A stretch of DNA of 64,000 bases from NCBI GenBank assembly GCA_963776675.1, contig CAVZNR010000029.1:62001-126000 (forward strand), written 5' to 3'. Position 1 is the first letter of the stretch. The number at the start of each line of letters is the position of its first letter. Shown one piece after another: positions 27,331-36,054 of this stretch. This stretch comes from Hyphomicrobium_A sp963776675. GTDB taxonomy: Bacteria; Pseudomonadota; Alphaproteobacteria; Rhizobiales; Hyphomicrobiaceae. Below the pieces are notes generated by a model. It was not told the DNA's origin. It saw only the letters and a program-made list of their open reading frames with translations, and searched no databases. The translations under genes were made by a program, and so were the position numbers.

Positions 27331-28059
27331 TCAGTCCGTGCCGGTGCGGGGGGCGGCGGTGCCGCCACCGAGATAGCGATGCCACAGCGCCTTGGCGCCC
27401 AGCGTCTCGACGAACACCACGTGCGCGGCCTCGTCCTGCGCGCTCAAGCGGGGCTTTAGCGGCTGGCTGCGGCGCGCGGCCGGACGGCGGGCGCCGCCCT
27501 CCGACCCCTCCACCGCGGTTCCCTCCATGGCGAGCCCCAGTGCCGCCTGGCGCACGCCGAGCAGCTCCACGTAGACCTCGGCCAGCAGCAGCGAGTCCAT
27601 CAGCGCGCCGTGCTTGATGCGCTTGGAATTGTCGATGCCGTAGCGCTTGCACAGCGCGTCGAGATTGTTGGGACCCGCCGGATGCCGCCGCTTCGCCAGC
27701 TGCAAGGTGCAGGTGACGCGATCCATCATGATCTGCGGCCGCGTTAGACGTCCCAGCTCGGCATTGAGGAAGCCGACGTCGAACGCCGCGTTGTGAATGA
27801 CGAGCCCGTCGCCCGCGATGAACTCCAAGAACGCGTCCGCCACGTGGGTGAACAGCGGCTTGTCCTTCAGGAACGCGGTCGACAGCCCGTGCACCGCCTC
27901 GGCCTCGGCCGGCACGTCGCGCTCGGGATTGATGTAGCAGTGGTACTCGCGTCCCGTGGGGATGCGGTTCAGAAGCTCGATGCACCCGATCTCGATCAGG
28001 CGGTCGCCGCCCTTGGGGTCGAGGCCGGTGGTTTCGGTGTCGAGGACGATCTCGCGCAT
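27331..28059 (-). CDS. dnaQ: DNA polymerase III epsilon subunit (3'-5' proofreading exonuclease)
   Basis: Proofreading subunit of the replicative polymerase. The ATG at 28059 (MREIVLDTETTGLD) gives 242 residues and is preceded by an AGAGG site; a start at 28095 would add twelve residues not seen in the family. ExoI motif LDTETTGLD supplies the catalytic Asp and Glu; ExoII VIHNAAFDVGFLNAEL and ExoIII NLDALCKRYGIDN follow. The C-terminal 60 residues include a variable linker and a polymerase-binding tail. It lies 32 bases after coaE. Confidence 0.94.
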   Translation of the reverse strand: MREIVLDTETTGLDPKGGDRLIEIGCIELLNRIPTGREYHCYINPERDVPAEAEAVHGLSTAFLKDKPLFTHVADAFLEFIAGDGLVIHNAAFDVGFLNAELGRLTRPQIMMDRVTCTLQLAKRRHPAGPNNLDALCKRYGIDNSKRIKHGALMDSLLLAEVYVELLGVRQAALGLAMEGTAVEGSEGGARRPAARRSQPLKPRLSAQDEAAHVVFVETLGAKALWHRYLGGGTAAPRTGTD

Positions 28060-28091
28060 GCGCCTCTTGTGCCGTGACTTGCAGGCGCCGT

Positions 28092-28706
28092 TCAAGCCCA
28101 GTGGCGCGCGAAGGCCGCGCCGGGCCGGTCGGCAAGTTGCTTGAAGATCACATCGAGCTGCGCCCGGCCGGCGGGAATCTCGCCGCTGGTATCCACGACA
28201 AAATCCGCCTTCGCCCGTTTTTCCGCATCCGGCATCTGGCGTGCGATCAATTTCTCCAGCTTTTCCCGCGTGAGGTTGTCCCGCTTCATCAGGCGCTGAC
28301 GCTGCAGCTCGGGCGTGGAGCTCATGACGATCGTGACGTCGACGAGCTTGTCGGCCCCGGTTTCGAACAGTAGCGGGATCTCCAGCACGGCGATTTCTGC
28401 ACCGGCGGCCTCGGCCTCGGCAAGAAACGCGCGCTCTGCGGCGCGCACCAGCGGGTGCACGATCGCCTCCAGCTCGGGAAACCGCTCCGGTGCCAGCATG
28501 AGCGCGTTGCTGAGCTCGGCGCGATCGACCTTGCCGCCCGTGGTCGTGCCGGGGAACGCGCCTTCGATGGCGGCCACGGCCGCACTCTCGTAGAGCCGGT
28601 GCACCTCGGCGTCGGCGTCGAAGACGGGAATGCTCTTTTCGCGCAGATAAGCTGCCGCTGTGGACTTTCCCATGCCGATGGAGCCCGTGAGCCCGACGAT
28701 CAGCAT
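28092..28706 (-). CDS. coaE: Dephospho-CoA kinase
   Basis: Last step of coenzyme A synthesis: phosphorylation of the ribose 3'-hydroxyl of dephospho-CoA. The 204 residues begin MLIVGLTGSIGMGKST, with the P-loop at residues 8-15. The CoA-binding text FDADAEVHRLYE and the lid region PLLFETGADKLVD match the family. The start lies within the last codons of aroE (7-base overlap), so translation is probably coupled. Confidence 0.95.
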   Translation of the reverse strand: MLIVGLTGSIGMGKSTAAAYLREKSIPVFDADAEVHRLYESAAVAAIEGAFPGTTTGGKVDRAELSNALMLAPERFPELEAIVHPLVRAAERAFLAEAEAAGAEIAVLEIPLLFETGADKLVDVTIVMSSTPELQRQRLMKRDNLTREKLEKLIARQMPDAEKRAKADFVVDTSGEIPAGRAQLDVIFKQLADRPGAAFARHWA

Positions 28707-29536
28707 GGCTTGGCCCCTTCGATATCGGCCACGATGATGTCGCGCAGCTCGTGGGTAACCTCGGGGCGCACGCCGAACCAGGTCTCGAACCCCGGCACCG
28801 CCTGGTGCAGCAGCATGCCGAGGCCGTCCACCGTGCGCAGCCCGCGCGCCTTCGCCTGCGCCAGCAGCGGCGTCTCCAGCGGCACGTAGACGATGTCGGA
28901 GACGACGCAGCTCTTCTTCAATTGCGAAAGATCGACATCGAGCGCGCCGTCGCCGCCAAGCCCGATCGACGTGGTGTTGACCAGCACGCCGGCCTCGCGT
29001 GCGCCGTTCGTGCGCTCCGCCCAGTCGTGCACCTGCACGCGCGGGCCCAGCTGCCGCGCCAAAGCCTCCGCCCGCGCGCGCGTCCGATTGAACACGCGCA
29101 CCTCCGGCACGCCCGCCTCGAGGAACCCGTAGACGATCGCGCGCGCCGCGCCGCCCGCCCCCAGGATGCACACAGGCGCATCACGGTCCCAGCCCGGCGC
29201 CGCAAGCTCCAGATAGCTCATGTAGCCGTAGGTATCGGTGTTGGTTGCGCACAGCTTGTCCCCGTCGAGCCACAGCGTGTTCGCCGCCCCGACCGCGCGC
29301 GCAGCCGCATCCGTCTCGTCGGCCGCGGCGAACGCCGCCTGCTTGTGCGGCACGGTCACGTTGCAGCCGACGAAGCCATTTGCGGCGAGCGACGACAGGA
29401 ACGCCCCCACCTCCTCCGGCGGCACCGCCTCCTTGGTGTAGGCGCCGTCGATTGCGTACTTGTTGAGCCAGTAGCCGTGGATGAGCGGCGAGCGCGAATG
29501 CGCGATCGGCCAGCCTATGACGCACGCGCGCTTCAT
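28700..29536 (-). CDS. aroE: Shikimate dehydrogenase (NADP+)
   Basis: Reduces 3-dehydroshikimate to shikimate in aromatic amino acid synthesis. It has 278 residues. Substrate-site residues lie in SRSPLIHG (residues 14-21), and the catalytic lysine is K65 in NVTVPHK. The NADP-binding loop is GAGGAARAI, followed by FNRTRARAEAL. The start overlaps the maf stop by 4 bases and the end overlaps coaE by 7, placing it in a tightly packed ppsR-maf-aroE-coaE-dnaQ operon. Confidence 0.96.
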   Translation of the reverse strand: MKRACVIGWPIAHSRSPLIHGYWLNKYAIDGAYTKEAVPPEEVGAFLSSLAANGFVGCNVTVPHKQAAFAAADETDAAARAVGAANTLWLDGDKLCATNTDTYGYMSYLELAAPGWDRDAPVCILGAGGAARAIVYGFLEAGVPEVRVFNRTRARAEALARQLGPRVQVHDWAERTNGAREAGVLVNTTSIGLGGDGALDVDLSQLKKSCVVSDIVYVPLETPLLAQAKARGLRTVDGLGMLLHQAVPGFETWFGVRPEVTHELRDIIVADIEGAKPC

Positions 29537-30156
29537 GCGGAGATCACGCCGCGGGCGCGCAGTTCTCCCAAGACTGCCAACAGCGGCAAGCCCAGGATTG
29601 TGAAATAATCCCCCTCGATGCGGGTGAACAGCTGCACGCCCGCCCCTTCCAGCTCATAGGCACCGACCGACTGCCCCACGCGGTCGCCGGCACGCACCAG
29701 ATACTCGTCGAGGAATTCGTCGGAAAAGTCCCGCATCGTGAGGCGCGCCGTTCCCGTGTGCATCCACACGATGTCCCCAGCTTCTGCAAAGGCAACGGAG
29801 GAATGCAGCTCGTGGGTTTTTCCCCTGAGCTTCAACAGGGTCTTGCGCGCGCCCGCCTCGTCGCCGGGCTTGGTCAGGATCTCGTCGCCGAAGGCCAGCA
29901 CCTGGTCGGCCCCGATGACGAGCGCGTCGCGGTGGCGGGCGCCCACGTCCTCGGCTTTGGCACGCGCCAGCACCTCGGCGACGTGCGTCGGCGCGGTCGC
30001 GGGTCCGAGCTTGGCTCTGACCGTGGGCTCGTCGACGTCGGCTGCCTCCACCGTGAAGGGCACGCCGGCGGCGGCTAACAGCTCGCGCCGCGCGCGGCTC
30101 GCCGACGCCAGCACGATCGGCCGCGCAGTGTGGTGCAGGCTAGGTTTCGGCGTCAT
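29533..30156 (-). CDS. maf: Maf-family nucleotide pyrophosphatase
   Basis: House-cleaning nucleoside triphosphate pyrophosphatase that removes non-canonical or methylated nucleotides. The ATG at 30156 with a GAGGGGG ribosome site gives 207 residues. Family signatures are LASASRARRELLAAAGV at the N-terminus, IGADQVLAF, KPGDEAGARKTLLKLRGKTH and FTRIEGDYFTILGLPLLAVL. It overlaps ppsR by 17 bases and aroE by 4. The subgroup (YhdE or YceF type) was not decided. Confidence 0.92.
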   Translation of the reverse strand: MTPKPSLHHTARPIVLASASRARRELLAAAGVPFTVEAADVDEPTVRAKLGPATAPTHVAEVLARAKAEDVGARHRDALVIGADQVLAFGDEILTKPGDEAGARKTLLKLRGKTHELHSSVAFAEAGDIVWMHTGTARLTMRDFSDEFLDEYLVRAGDRVGQSVGAYELEGAGVQLFTRIEGDYFTILGLPLLAVLGELRARGVISA

Positions 30157-30997
30157 CGTCCCCCTCGCCCACACGGGCGTCGCGGTCGTGCAGCAGCTTC
30201 AGAATCGTCGCCGCCGATTCCTCCACCGAGCGGCGCGTCACGTCGATCACCGGCCAGCGGTGCTTGGCGCAGATCCGGCGCGAATGCGCGATCTCCGCCG
30301 TGATGCGCTCGCGATCCACGTAGTCGGTGAGATCGCGGTCGCCGAGCAGGATGGCGCGGTTGCGACGGATCTCGGCGATGCGCTCCGGGCTCGCGACCAG
30401 GCACACGACGAACGCCGTATGCGGCTGCGACAGCGATTCGGGCAGCGGGATCGACGGCACCAGCGGCAGATTCGCGGTCTTGTAGCCGCGCTGCGCCAGA
30501 TAGATGCTGGTGGGCGTCTTGGAGGTGCGCGAGATGCCGAGGATAATGATGTCGGCGTCGCTCAGATCCTGCGGCAAGTGTCCGTCGTCGTGCGCCATGG
30601 TGAAGTTCAGCGCATCGATGCGCCGGAAGTAGTCGGCGTCCAGCACGTGCTGGCCGGCAACCGTGGGCGTGCGCGCGGCACCCAGATAGTTCTCTAAAAC
30701 CTGCATGATCGGCTGCAGCACCGCGAGGCACGGCACCTTCAACTCGCTGCACTGGCGCTCGAGCTCCTCTGACAGCTCCTTGTTGGTGATCGTATAGAGC
30801 ACGATGCCCGGCGCCTGCTCGATCTCCTGAAACACGCGCTTCAGCTGTCGCTTGGTGCGCACCAGCGGATGCACGTGCTCGATGGGACGCACCAGCGCGT
30901 ACTGCACGGATGCCGCCTTTGCGATCGTCGTCAGCGTTTCGCCGGTGGAGTCCGACACGAGATGCAGATGGAAATAGCTGGGCAGCGTGGTTCCCAT
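30140..30997 (-). CDS. ppsR: PEP synthase / pyruvate phosphate dikinase regulatory protein
   Basis: Bifunctional ADP-dependent kinase and pyrophosphate-dependent phosphorylase (DUF299) that switches pyruvate phosphate dikinase or PEP synthase on and off. It has 285 residues. The N-terminus FHLHLVSDSTGETLTTIAKA and the nucleotide-binding segment ILGISRTSKTPTSIYLA are diagnostic, and the C-terminus contains WPVIDVTRRSVEESAA. It is the first gene of the leftward operon that begins at the proposed replication origin; the homologous gene flanks the origin in Caulobacter and Rickettsia. Confidence 0.93.
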   Translation of the reverse strand: MGTTLPSYFHLHLVSDSTGETLTTIAKAASVQYALVRPIEHVHPLVRTKRQLKRVFQEIEQAPGIVLYTITNKELSEELERQCSELKVPCLAVLQPIMQVLENYLGAARTPTVAGQHVLDADYFRRIDALNFTMAHDDGHLPQDLSDADIIILGISRTSKTPTSIYLAQRGYKTANLPLVPSIPLPESLSQPHTAFVVCLVASPERIAEIRRNRAILLGDRDLTDYVDRERITAEIAHSRRICAKHRWPVIDVTRRSVEESAATILKLLHDRDARVGEGDDDAET

Positions 30998-31448
30998 TAC
31001 ACGCCGTCCCCTGAGCGCACATCAGCGGGAGAGCATGTTGACAACTGCCATGGTTTTCCCAAGCGCGCCTGCAACCCGGAGGCGGCCTCCCGTCCGGCTG
31101 CACGCTTATCCACGCCGATCCCCACAAACGCAGCGGCGCGCAGCACAACCGACGCGGGCCTGTGCGTCATCCACCGTTGAAGGCTTGTCGGGCACTCATC
31201 CATGTGTCGTCTACAGGCGAGCCCTGCCGGTTGCAGCGCCACGCCGCGTTCCATCTCGTTGAAGGAGGCTGGCTTTAACGCTCCTTGTACTTCAGCGCGC
31301 ACCGGCCCACCACATGCGGCATGCTCACGGCAAGCCTGTGCGCAAGGCTGGGGACAGGGTAGGACAATCCCGATATCCTCCAAATCCACGGCCCTAAGAA
31401 GAGAAACAGCAAGAGTCCTGAAGATTCAATCTTGAGTTAAAGAAAAGC
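30998..31448. other. Probable chromosomal replication origin (oriC), ppsR-hemE intergenic region
   Basis: A 451-base gene-free gap where transcription diverges. Established knowledge: in Caulobacter and Rickettsia the origin lies between hemE and this ppsR-type gene. Seen here: a DnaA-box match TTATCCACG at 31106-31114 (8 of 9), weaker forms TCATCCACC at 31167 and TCATCCATG at 31196, a partial CtrA-like site TTAA-N7-TGTA at 31275-31289, and two GANTC methylation sites at 31413 and 31423. The second GANTC is centred in a perfect palindrome AAGATT-C-AATCTT (31421-31433). The right end is AT-richer. The hemE promoter must also lie here. Confidence 0.7.
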
Positions 31449-32516
31449 ATGTCCAACGTCGTCCAAGCCGCCAAAAGGTTTGCAAGCCCACCTGCCCTGC
31501 TGTCGGTGCTGACCGGCAAATCCGTCACCCCGCCGCCCATGTGGCTCATGCGGCAAGCCGGGCGCTACCTGCCCGAATATCGCGAGGTGCGTGCCAAGGC
31601 AGGCGGCTTTCTCGACCTGTGCTACACGCCCGAGCTCGCAGCCGAGGTGACGCTGCAGCCGATCCGCCGCTTCGGGCTCGACGCTGCGATCCTGTTTTCC
31701 GACATCCTCGTCGTTCCCGACGCGCTCGGCCAGAAGGTCGCCTTCGTCGAGGGCGAGGGCCCGCGGCTCGAGCCGGTGCGCTCGTCCGAGGACCTGGCGC
31801 GCCTCGATCGGGAACGCACCGGCCCCACCTTCGCCCGCGTCTACGAGACCGTGACGCGCGTGCGCGCCGCGCTGGCGCCGGAGACGGCGCTGATCGGGTT
31901 TTGCGGCGCGCCGTGGACGGTTGCGACCTACATGGTCGGCGGCCGCGGCTCCACCGATCAGGCGGAGGCACGCCTGTGGGCCTACCGCGACGCCGACGGT
32001 TTTTCGGCGCTGATCGACCTGCTCGTGCAGGCGTCGATCGACTACCTCGACGGCCAGGTGCAGGCCGGCGCCGACGCGCTGCAGATCTTCGACACCTGGG
32101 CCGGCGCGTTGTCCGAGCCGGAGTTCCAGCGCTGGGTGGTGGCGCCCACGCGTCGAATCGTGACAGAGCTGAAGCGTCGGCACCCCCGCGTGCCGATTAT
32201 CGGATTTCCGCGCGGTGCGGGCACCAAGGCGGCGGATTACCTGGAGACGACGGGGGTGGATGGGCTTGGCTGCGATACCGGTATGCCGCTTGACGAGATG
32301 CGCGCCCTCACCCGCGGCGGCAAGGCCGTGCAGGGCAACATCGATCCGCTTTTGCTCGTCGCCGGCGGTGCCGCCCTCGATACGCGCGTCCGCGAGACGC
32401 TCGATGCGATGCGCGGCGTGCCCTTCATTTTCAACCTCGGCCACGGCATCGTGCCGGAGACGCCACCCGAGCACGTCGCCCGCCTCGTCGCGCTCGTGCG
32501 CAACCCGGGCGCTTGA
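31449..32516 (+). CDS. hemE: Uroporphyrinogen decarboxylase
   Basis: Converts uroporphyrinogen III to coproporphyrinogen III in haem synthesis. The 355-residue length is normal. Signature 1 MWLMRQAGRYLPEYR is at residues 31-45 and signature 2 GFCGAPWTVATYMV near residue 140. The catalytic Asp region is FSDILVVPDALG. The ATG at 31449 is preceded by a weak AAAGAAAA site. It is the first rightward gene from the proposed origin, and hemJ follows after 3 bases. Confidence 0.97.
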   Translation: MSNVVQAAKRFASPPALLSVLTGKSVTPPPMWLMRQAGRYLPEYREVRAKAGGFLDLCYTPELAAEVTLQPIRRFGLDAAILFSDILVVPDALGQKVAFVEGEGPRLEPVRSSEDLARLDRERTGPTFARVYETVTRVRAALAPETALIGFCGAPWTVATYMVGGRGSTDQAEARLWAYRDADGFSALIDLLVQASIDYLDGQVQAGADALQIFDTWAGALSEPEFQRWVVAPTRRIVTELKRRHPRVPIIGFPRGAGTKAADYLETTGVDGLGCDTGMPLDEMRALTRGGKAVQGNIDPLLLVAGGAALDTRVRETLDAMRGVPFIFNLGHGIVPETPPEHVARLVALVRNPGA

Positions 32517-32519
32517 GCC

Positions 32520-32939
32520 ATGCTCTGGCTCAAGGCGCTCCACATCGTGGCAGTGATCGCCTGGATGGCCGGGCTGCTCTACCTGCCGCGGCTGTTCGTC
32601 TACCACGCCGAGGCCAAGCCGGGCTCCGAGCTGTCGGAGACCTTCAAGACGATGGAGCGGCGTCTTTTACGCGCCATCATGAACCCGGCGATGATGGTTG
32701 TATGGATCACCGGACCCTGGCTGGCCTACTGGGAGGGGGTCTACATGGACGGCTGGATGATGGCCAAGGCCGCGCTCGTCGTCCTCCTGACCGGGTTCCA
32801 CCACGCGCTGGGGGCTTGGCGCAAAGCCTTCGTCGAGGACCGCAACACCCATCCGGCGCGCTTCTACCGGGTCGCCAACGAGGTTCCCACGCTGCTGATG
32901 GTCGCGATCGTCATTCTGGTGGTCGTCAAACCTTTTTAA
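32520..32939 (+). CDS. hemJ: Protoporphyrinogen IX oxidase HemJ
   Basis: Haem-binding membrane enzyme that oxidises protoporphyrinogen IX to protoporphyrin IX in bacteria lacking HemG and HemY. The 139 residues form about four helices. The N-terminal LKALHIVAVIAWMAGLLYLP contains the conserved histidine (H8), and the second conserved region is RRLLRAIMNPAMMVVWITG. It lies 3 bases after hemE, so the two haem genes form one operon. Length and motifs fit the UPF0093/HemJ family. Confidence 0.92.
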   Translation: MLWLKALHIVAVIAWMAGLLYLPRLFVYHAEAKPGSELSETFKTMERRLLRAIMNPAMMVVWITGPWLAYWEGVYMDGWMMAKAALVVLLTGFHHALGAWRKAFVEDRNTHPARFYRVANEVPTLLMVAIVILVVVKPF

Positions 32940-33182
32940 GCCAAATTCTTGTAGGAGCGTCTTTTCTGCGCTGATTGCTTCTGCTATACAGATCGCAATC
33001 CGCATCGAACTCGGGGCCGCTCAGGCCTATGGGTTGGTCGCCGCAGCCCCAGACCGTCTCGGGTCGAAAGGCAAGGCAGACCGCGCCGTGGCATTCGCCA
33101 CGTGATCCTAAATCTCCCACCACCTACCTGGCCCGGCTCCCCTTTCCCGCCCCCTCCCTGCCGTGGCCCCCCGGAGCATTCC

Positions 33183-34448
33183 ATGAAGGAAATGAAGCTC
33201 GAAGACCTCAAGCTCAAGTCTCCCACGGAGCTCTTGAGCTTCGCGGAAGAGTCCGGCGTCGAGAACGCCAGCACCATGCGCAAGCAGGAGCTGATGTTCG
33301 CCACGCTGAAACAGCTCGCCGCCAAAGAGGTTGAAATTACCGGCACCGGCGTCGTCGAGGTGCTGCAGGACGGCTTCGGCTTCCTGCGCTCGCCCGACGC
33401 CAACTACCTGCCGGGACCCGACGACATCTACGTCTCGCCCTCTCAGATCCGCCGCTTCGCGCTGCGCTCGGGCGATACCGTCGAAGGCCAGATCCGATCG
33501 CCCAAGGAAGGCGAGCGCTACTTCGCCCTTCTCAAAGTCTCGAAGATCAACTTCGAGGACCCCGAGGCGACGAAGCACAAGATCCACTTCGACAACCTGA
33601 CGCCGCTCTACCCGACCGAGTGGCTCAAGCTGGAGACCGAGGATCCGACGGTCAAGGACTTCTCCGCCCGCGTCATCGATATCGTGTCGCCGATGGGCAA
33701 GGGCCAGCGTGCGCTGATCGTATCACCGCCGCGCACCGGCAAGACCGTGCTCCTGCAGAACATCGCCCACTCGATCACCGCCAATCACCCCGAGTGCTAT
33801 CTCATCGTGCTGCTCATCGACGAGCGGCCCGAGGAGGTCACCGACATGCAGCGCTCGGTGAAGGGCGAGGTGATCTCCTCGACCTTCGACGAGCCGCCCT
33901 CGCGGCACGTGCAAGTCTCTGAAATGGTGATCGAAAAGGCCAAGCGCCTGGTCGAGCACAAGCGCGACGTGGTGATCCTGCTCGACTCGATCACGCGGCT
34001 TGGCCGCGCCTACAATACCGTCGTGCCGTCGTCGGGCAAGGTGCTGACCGGCGGTGTCGACTCGAACGCCCTGCAGCGGCCCAAGCGCTTCTTCGGTGCG
34101 GCTCGCAACATCGAGGAAGGCGGCTCGCTCACCATCATCGCCACCGCACTGATCGATACCGGCAGCCGCATGGACGAGGTGATCTTCGAGGAGTTCAAGG
34201 GCACCGGCAACGCCGAGATCATTCTCGACCGCAAGGTCTCCGACAAGCGCATCTTCCCTGCGATCGACGTGTCGCGCTCGGGCACCCGCAAGGAGGAGCT
34301 GCTCGTTCCAAAGGACCAGCTCAAGAAGGTCTACGTCCTGCGCCGCATCCTGAACCCGATGGGCACCATGGATGCGATCGAGTTCCTGATCGACAAGCTG
34401 CGCTCGACCAAAACCAACAACGAGTTCTTCTCGTCCATGAACACGTAA
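33183..34448 (+). CDS. rho: Transcription termination factor Rho
   Basis: Hexameric RNA helicase that ends transcription. The ATG at 33183 gives 421 residues starting MKEMKLEDLKLKSPTELL, the usual Rho N-terminus; an upstream frame from 33102 is not supported. The RNA-binding cold-shock-like domain contains GFGFLRSPDANYLPGPDDIY. Walker A is in SPPRTGKTVLL, the Q-loop region is SRHVQVSEMVIEKAKRLVEH, and the R-loop is LTGGVDSNAL. The 243 bases between hemJ and rho hold no gene and may be its leader. A strong terminator follows. Confidence 0.98.
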   Translation: MKEMKLEDLKLKSPTELLSFAEESGVENASTMRKQELMFATLKQLAAKEVEITGTGVVEVLQDGFGFLRSPDANYLPGPDDIYVSPSQIRRFALRSGDTVEGQIRSPKEGERYFALLKVSKINFEDPEATKHKIHFDNLTPLYPTEWLKLETEDPTVKDFSARVIDIVSPMGKGQRALIVSPPRTGKTVLLQNIAHSITANHPECYLIVLLIDERPEEVTDMQRSVKGEVISSTFDEPPSRHVQVSEMVIEKAKRLVEHKRDVVILLDSITRLGRAYNTVVPSSGKVLTGGVDSNALQRPKRFFGAARNIEEGGSLTIIATALIDTGSRMDEVIFEEFKGTGNAEIILDRKVSDKRIFPAIDVSRSGTRKEELLVPKDQLKKVYVLRRILNPMGTMDAIEFLIDKLRSTKTNNEFFSSMNT

Positions 34449-34472
34449 GAGCGCAGGCACAGACCGGAATGC

Positions 34473-34504
34473 AAAAGGGCCGCTTCACCGCGGCCCTTTT
34501 TGTT
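34473..34504 (+). terminator. Rho-independent terminator after rho
   Basis: Stem AAGGGCCGC / GCGGCCCTT with loop TTCACC, followed by a T-rich run, 24 bases after the rho stop. Confidence 0.85.
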
Positions 34505-34636
34505 TGTCATAAAGGTTCACTTGCTGTCTTGGTCTCAAGTCCATTCAAATTGGAAAAAATTGACAGTTTCCCGCACACGCCGCGTTCGTTCGATCGTGCA
34601 ATGATACGTGCAATGACCTTTCGCGTGAGAGTTCGC

Positions 34637-34891
34637 ATGACAGCTAAAATCCTGCCCGTCGCCCTCATGAGCGCTTTTGTCGTCTCCGTTCCGGCAGGCG
34701 CCGAAGACAAGCCCGCGGCGGACGAAACGCCAATGTACCTGGGAACGGAGCCGCTTGAATCGTGTGTCAGCCGCTGGGACGCAGGCACTCATCTGACGAA
34801 AGAGGAATGGCGCGAGACGTGCAAACGCATCTCGGAGGAACGCGGTCCCTACATCAAGAAGAACCAAGGTGTCGCGCCTGAAAGCAAATAG
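34637..34891 (+). CDS. Small secreted protein of unknown function
   Basis: An 84-residue frame lying between two terminators, hence an independent unit. The ATG at 34637 starts a signal peptide (MTAKILPVALMSAFVVSVPAGAE, cut near AGA-E). An earlier ATG at 34601 is possible. The mature part is polar and charged, with two cysteines (ESCVSRW and RETCKRI) that could form one disulfide and the text LTKEEWRETCKRISEERGPY. I do not recognise the family. Signal peptide, codon use and flanking terminators support a real gene. Confidence 0.65.
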   Translation: MTAKILPVALMSAFVVSVPAGAEDKPAADETPMYLGTEPLESCVSRWDAGTHLTKEEWRETCKRISEERGPYIKKNQGVAPESK

Positions 34892-34916
34892 CGACGAGCG
34901 TTGCTAGCGAAACCAC

Positions 34917-34943
34917 AAAGGCCGCGTCATCGCGGCCTTTTTT
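34917..34943 (+). terminator. Rho-independent terminator after the small secreted gene
   Basis: Stem AAAGGCCGCG / CGCGGCC TTT with loop TCAT, followed by six T residues, 26 bases after the stop codon. Confidence 0.85.
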
Positions 34944-34966
34944 GCATCCAACCTCGACGAGCTACT

Positions 34967-35024
34967 GACGTCATCGCAGCGTCATGGCGAAGCCATGCTT
35001 CGCACACGCTGGGACCCACGCAAG
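34967..35024. repeat. Intergenic repeat, family B (partial copy)
   Basis: Contains GACGTCATCGCAGCG and GCTGGGACCCACGCAAG, the two conserved ends of family B, with a short centre. It lies between the terminator at 34943 and the convergent hydroxylase gene. Confidence 0.65.
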
Positions 35025-35079
35025 TCTCCGCTGCCGCTCCGCGCTGGCCGGCTGCGTTTAATCGAGGGATCAGTAAATC

Positions 35080-36054
35080 CTACTCCGCCGCGTCGACGAT
35101 GCGGCGCGCTTCCTGCGCCGGCGTCTCCACCGGCTCCACCGGCTTCTTGTAGCGCTCGGGCTCGCCGGCGCCGGGCTTGTAGAAGAACGGGAACAGGAAC
35201 TGCTCCACGTAGCCCTTGGGGAAATTCGGCACCTCGTCGACGCCCAGATCCTTGGCCGTGATCTCACGCGAGGGCGTCTCGTTGAAGGTGCCGGCCAGGC
35301 GGTCCCAGATGGTCAGGAACAGTCCGAAGTTGCAGTCGCCTTCCGTGCCCCAGTTGACGTGATGCAGGTGGTGGATGCGCCCGATCGACAGATGCTTCTG
35401 CAGAGGTCCCAGCCGCGAGTCCACGTTCGAGTGCTGCACGATCAGCGTCACCGAGATGAGGAAGCCGAGCAGGAACGCCACCGGCACCGGCATGCCGATG
35501 ATCACGAGCGGCATGTTGGCGATGACCATATCGATCACCTGGTGCAGCGGGTGGCGCAGCACGCCGTTGAATCCGTAGAGCCTGCCGACGCCGTGATGCA
35601 CCGCGTGCAGCCGCCACAGCGGCGCGTAGCGGTGCGACAGGTAATGCATCACCATGAAGGCGAAGTCGGAGAGGATGAAGGCCATCAACAGCTGGCCCCA
35701 CAGCGGCCACTGGGTCGGCCACAGCCCCTGGAACGGAAACAGCCAGCAGATCACCGGGATCAGCAGCGCGCCCACCACCGACTGGTACTCGTAGACGAGC
35801 ACGTGGAAGACGTTGGTCTTGGTGTCTCCGTGCTCGTGGTGGTCGTTCCACTCCTCGAAGAACGGCGCGATGCGCTCAGCCGAGAACGAGGTCAGATAGG
35901 CGAGCGCCAAGAGCGGTGCCAGCAGCACGTAGGCCCAAGGATGCCCGCCCGCGATCACGAGCTCGGACACCACGAGGTACGCGGCGGCGGTCAACCCGAG
36001 CATCATGAACGGCGCGTAGCCATAGCGCACGAGCGCTCTGAGTGCGGGCATCAA
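35080..36054 (-). CDS. Sterol desaturase / fatty acid hydroxylase family protein
   Basis: Di-iron membrane oxygenase or hydroxylase acting on a lipid, substrate unknown. The 324 residues have about five hydrophobic segments, and histidine boxes at MHYLSHRY, LHAVHHGVG and IHHLHHVNWG give the eight-histidine pattern of the family (HxxxH, HxxHH, HHxHH). The family includes enzymes that hydroxylate carotenoids, sterols or fatty acids. The C-terminal 40 residues are polar and Pro/Glu-rich. It stands alone between a repeat and the YyaL-like gene. Confidence 0.9.
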   Translation of the reverse strand: MMPALRALVRYGYAPFMMLGLTAAAYLVVSELVIAGGHPWAYVLLAPLLALAYLTSFSAERIAPFFEEWNDHHEHGDTKTNVFHVLVYEYQSVVGALLIPVICWLFPFQGLWPTQWPLWGQLLMAFILSDFAFMVMHYLSHRYAPLWRLHAVHHGVGRLYGFNGVLRHPLHQVIDMVIANMPLVIIGMPVPVAFLLGFLISVTLIVQHSNVDSRLGPLQKHLSIGRIHHLHHVNWGTEGDCNFGLFLTIWDRLAGTFNETPSREITAKDLGVDEVPNFPKGYVEQFLFPFFYKPGAGEPERYKKPVEPVETPAQEARRIVDAAE

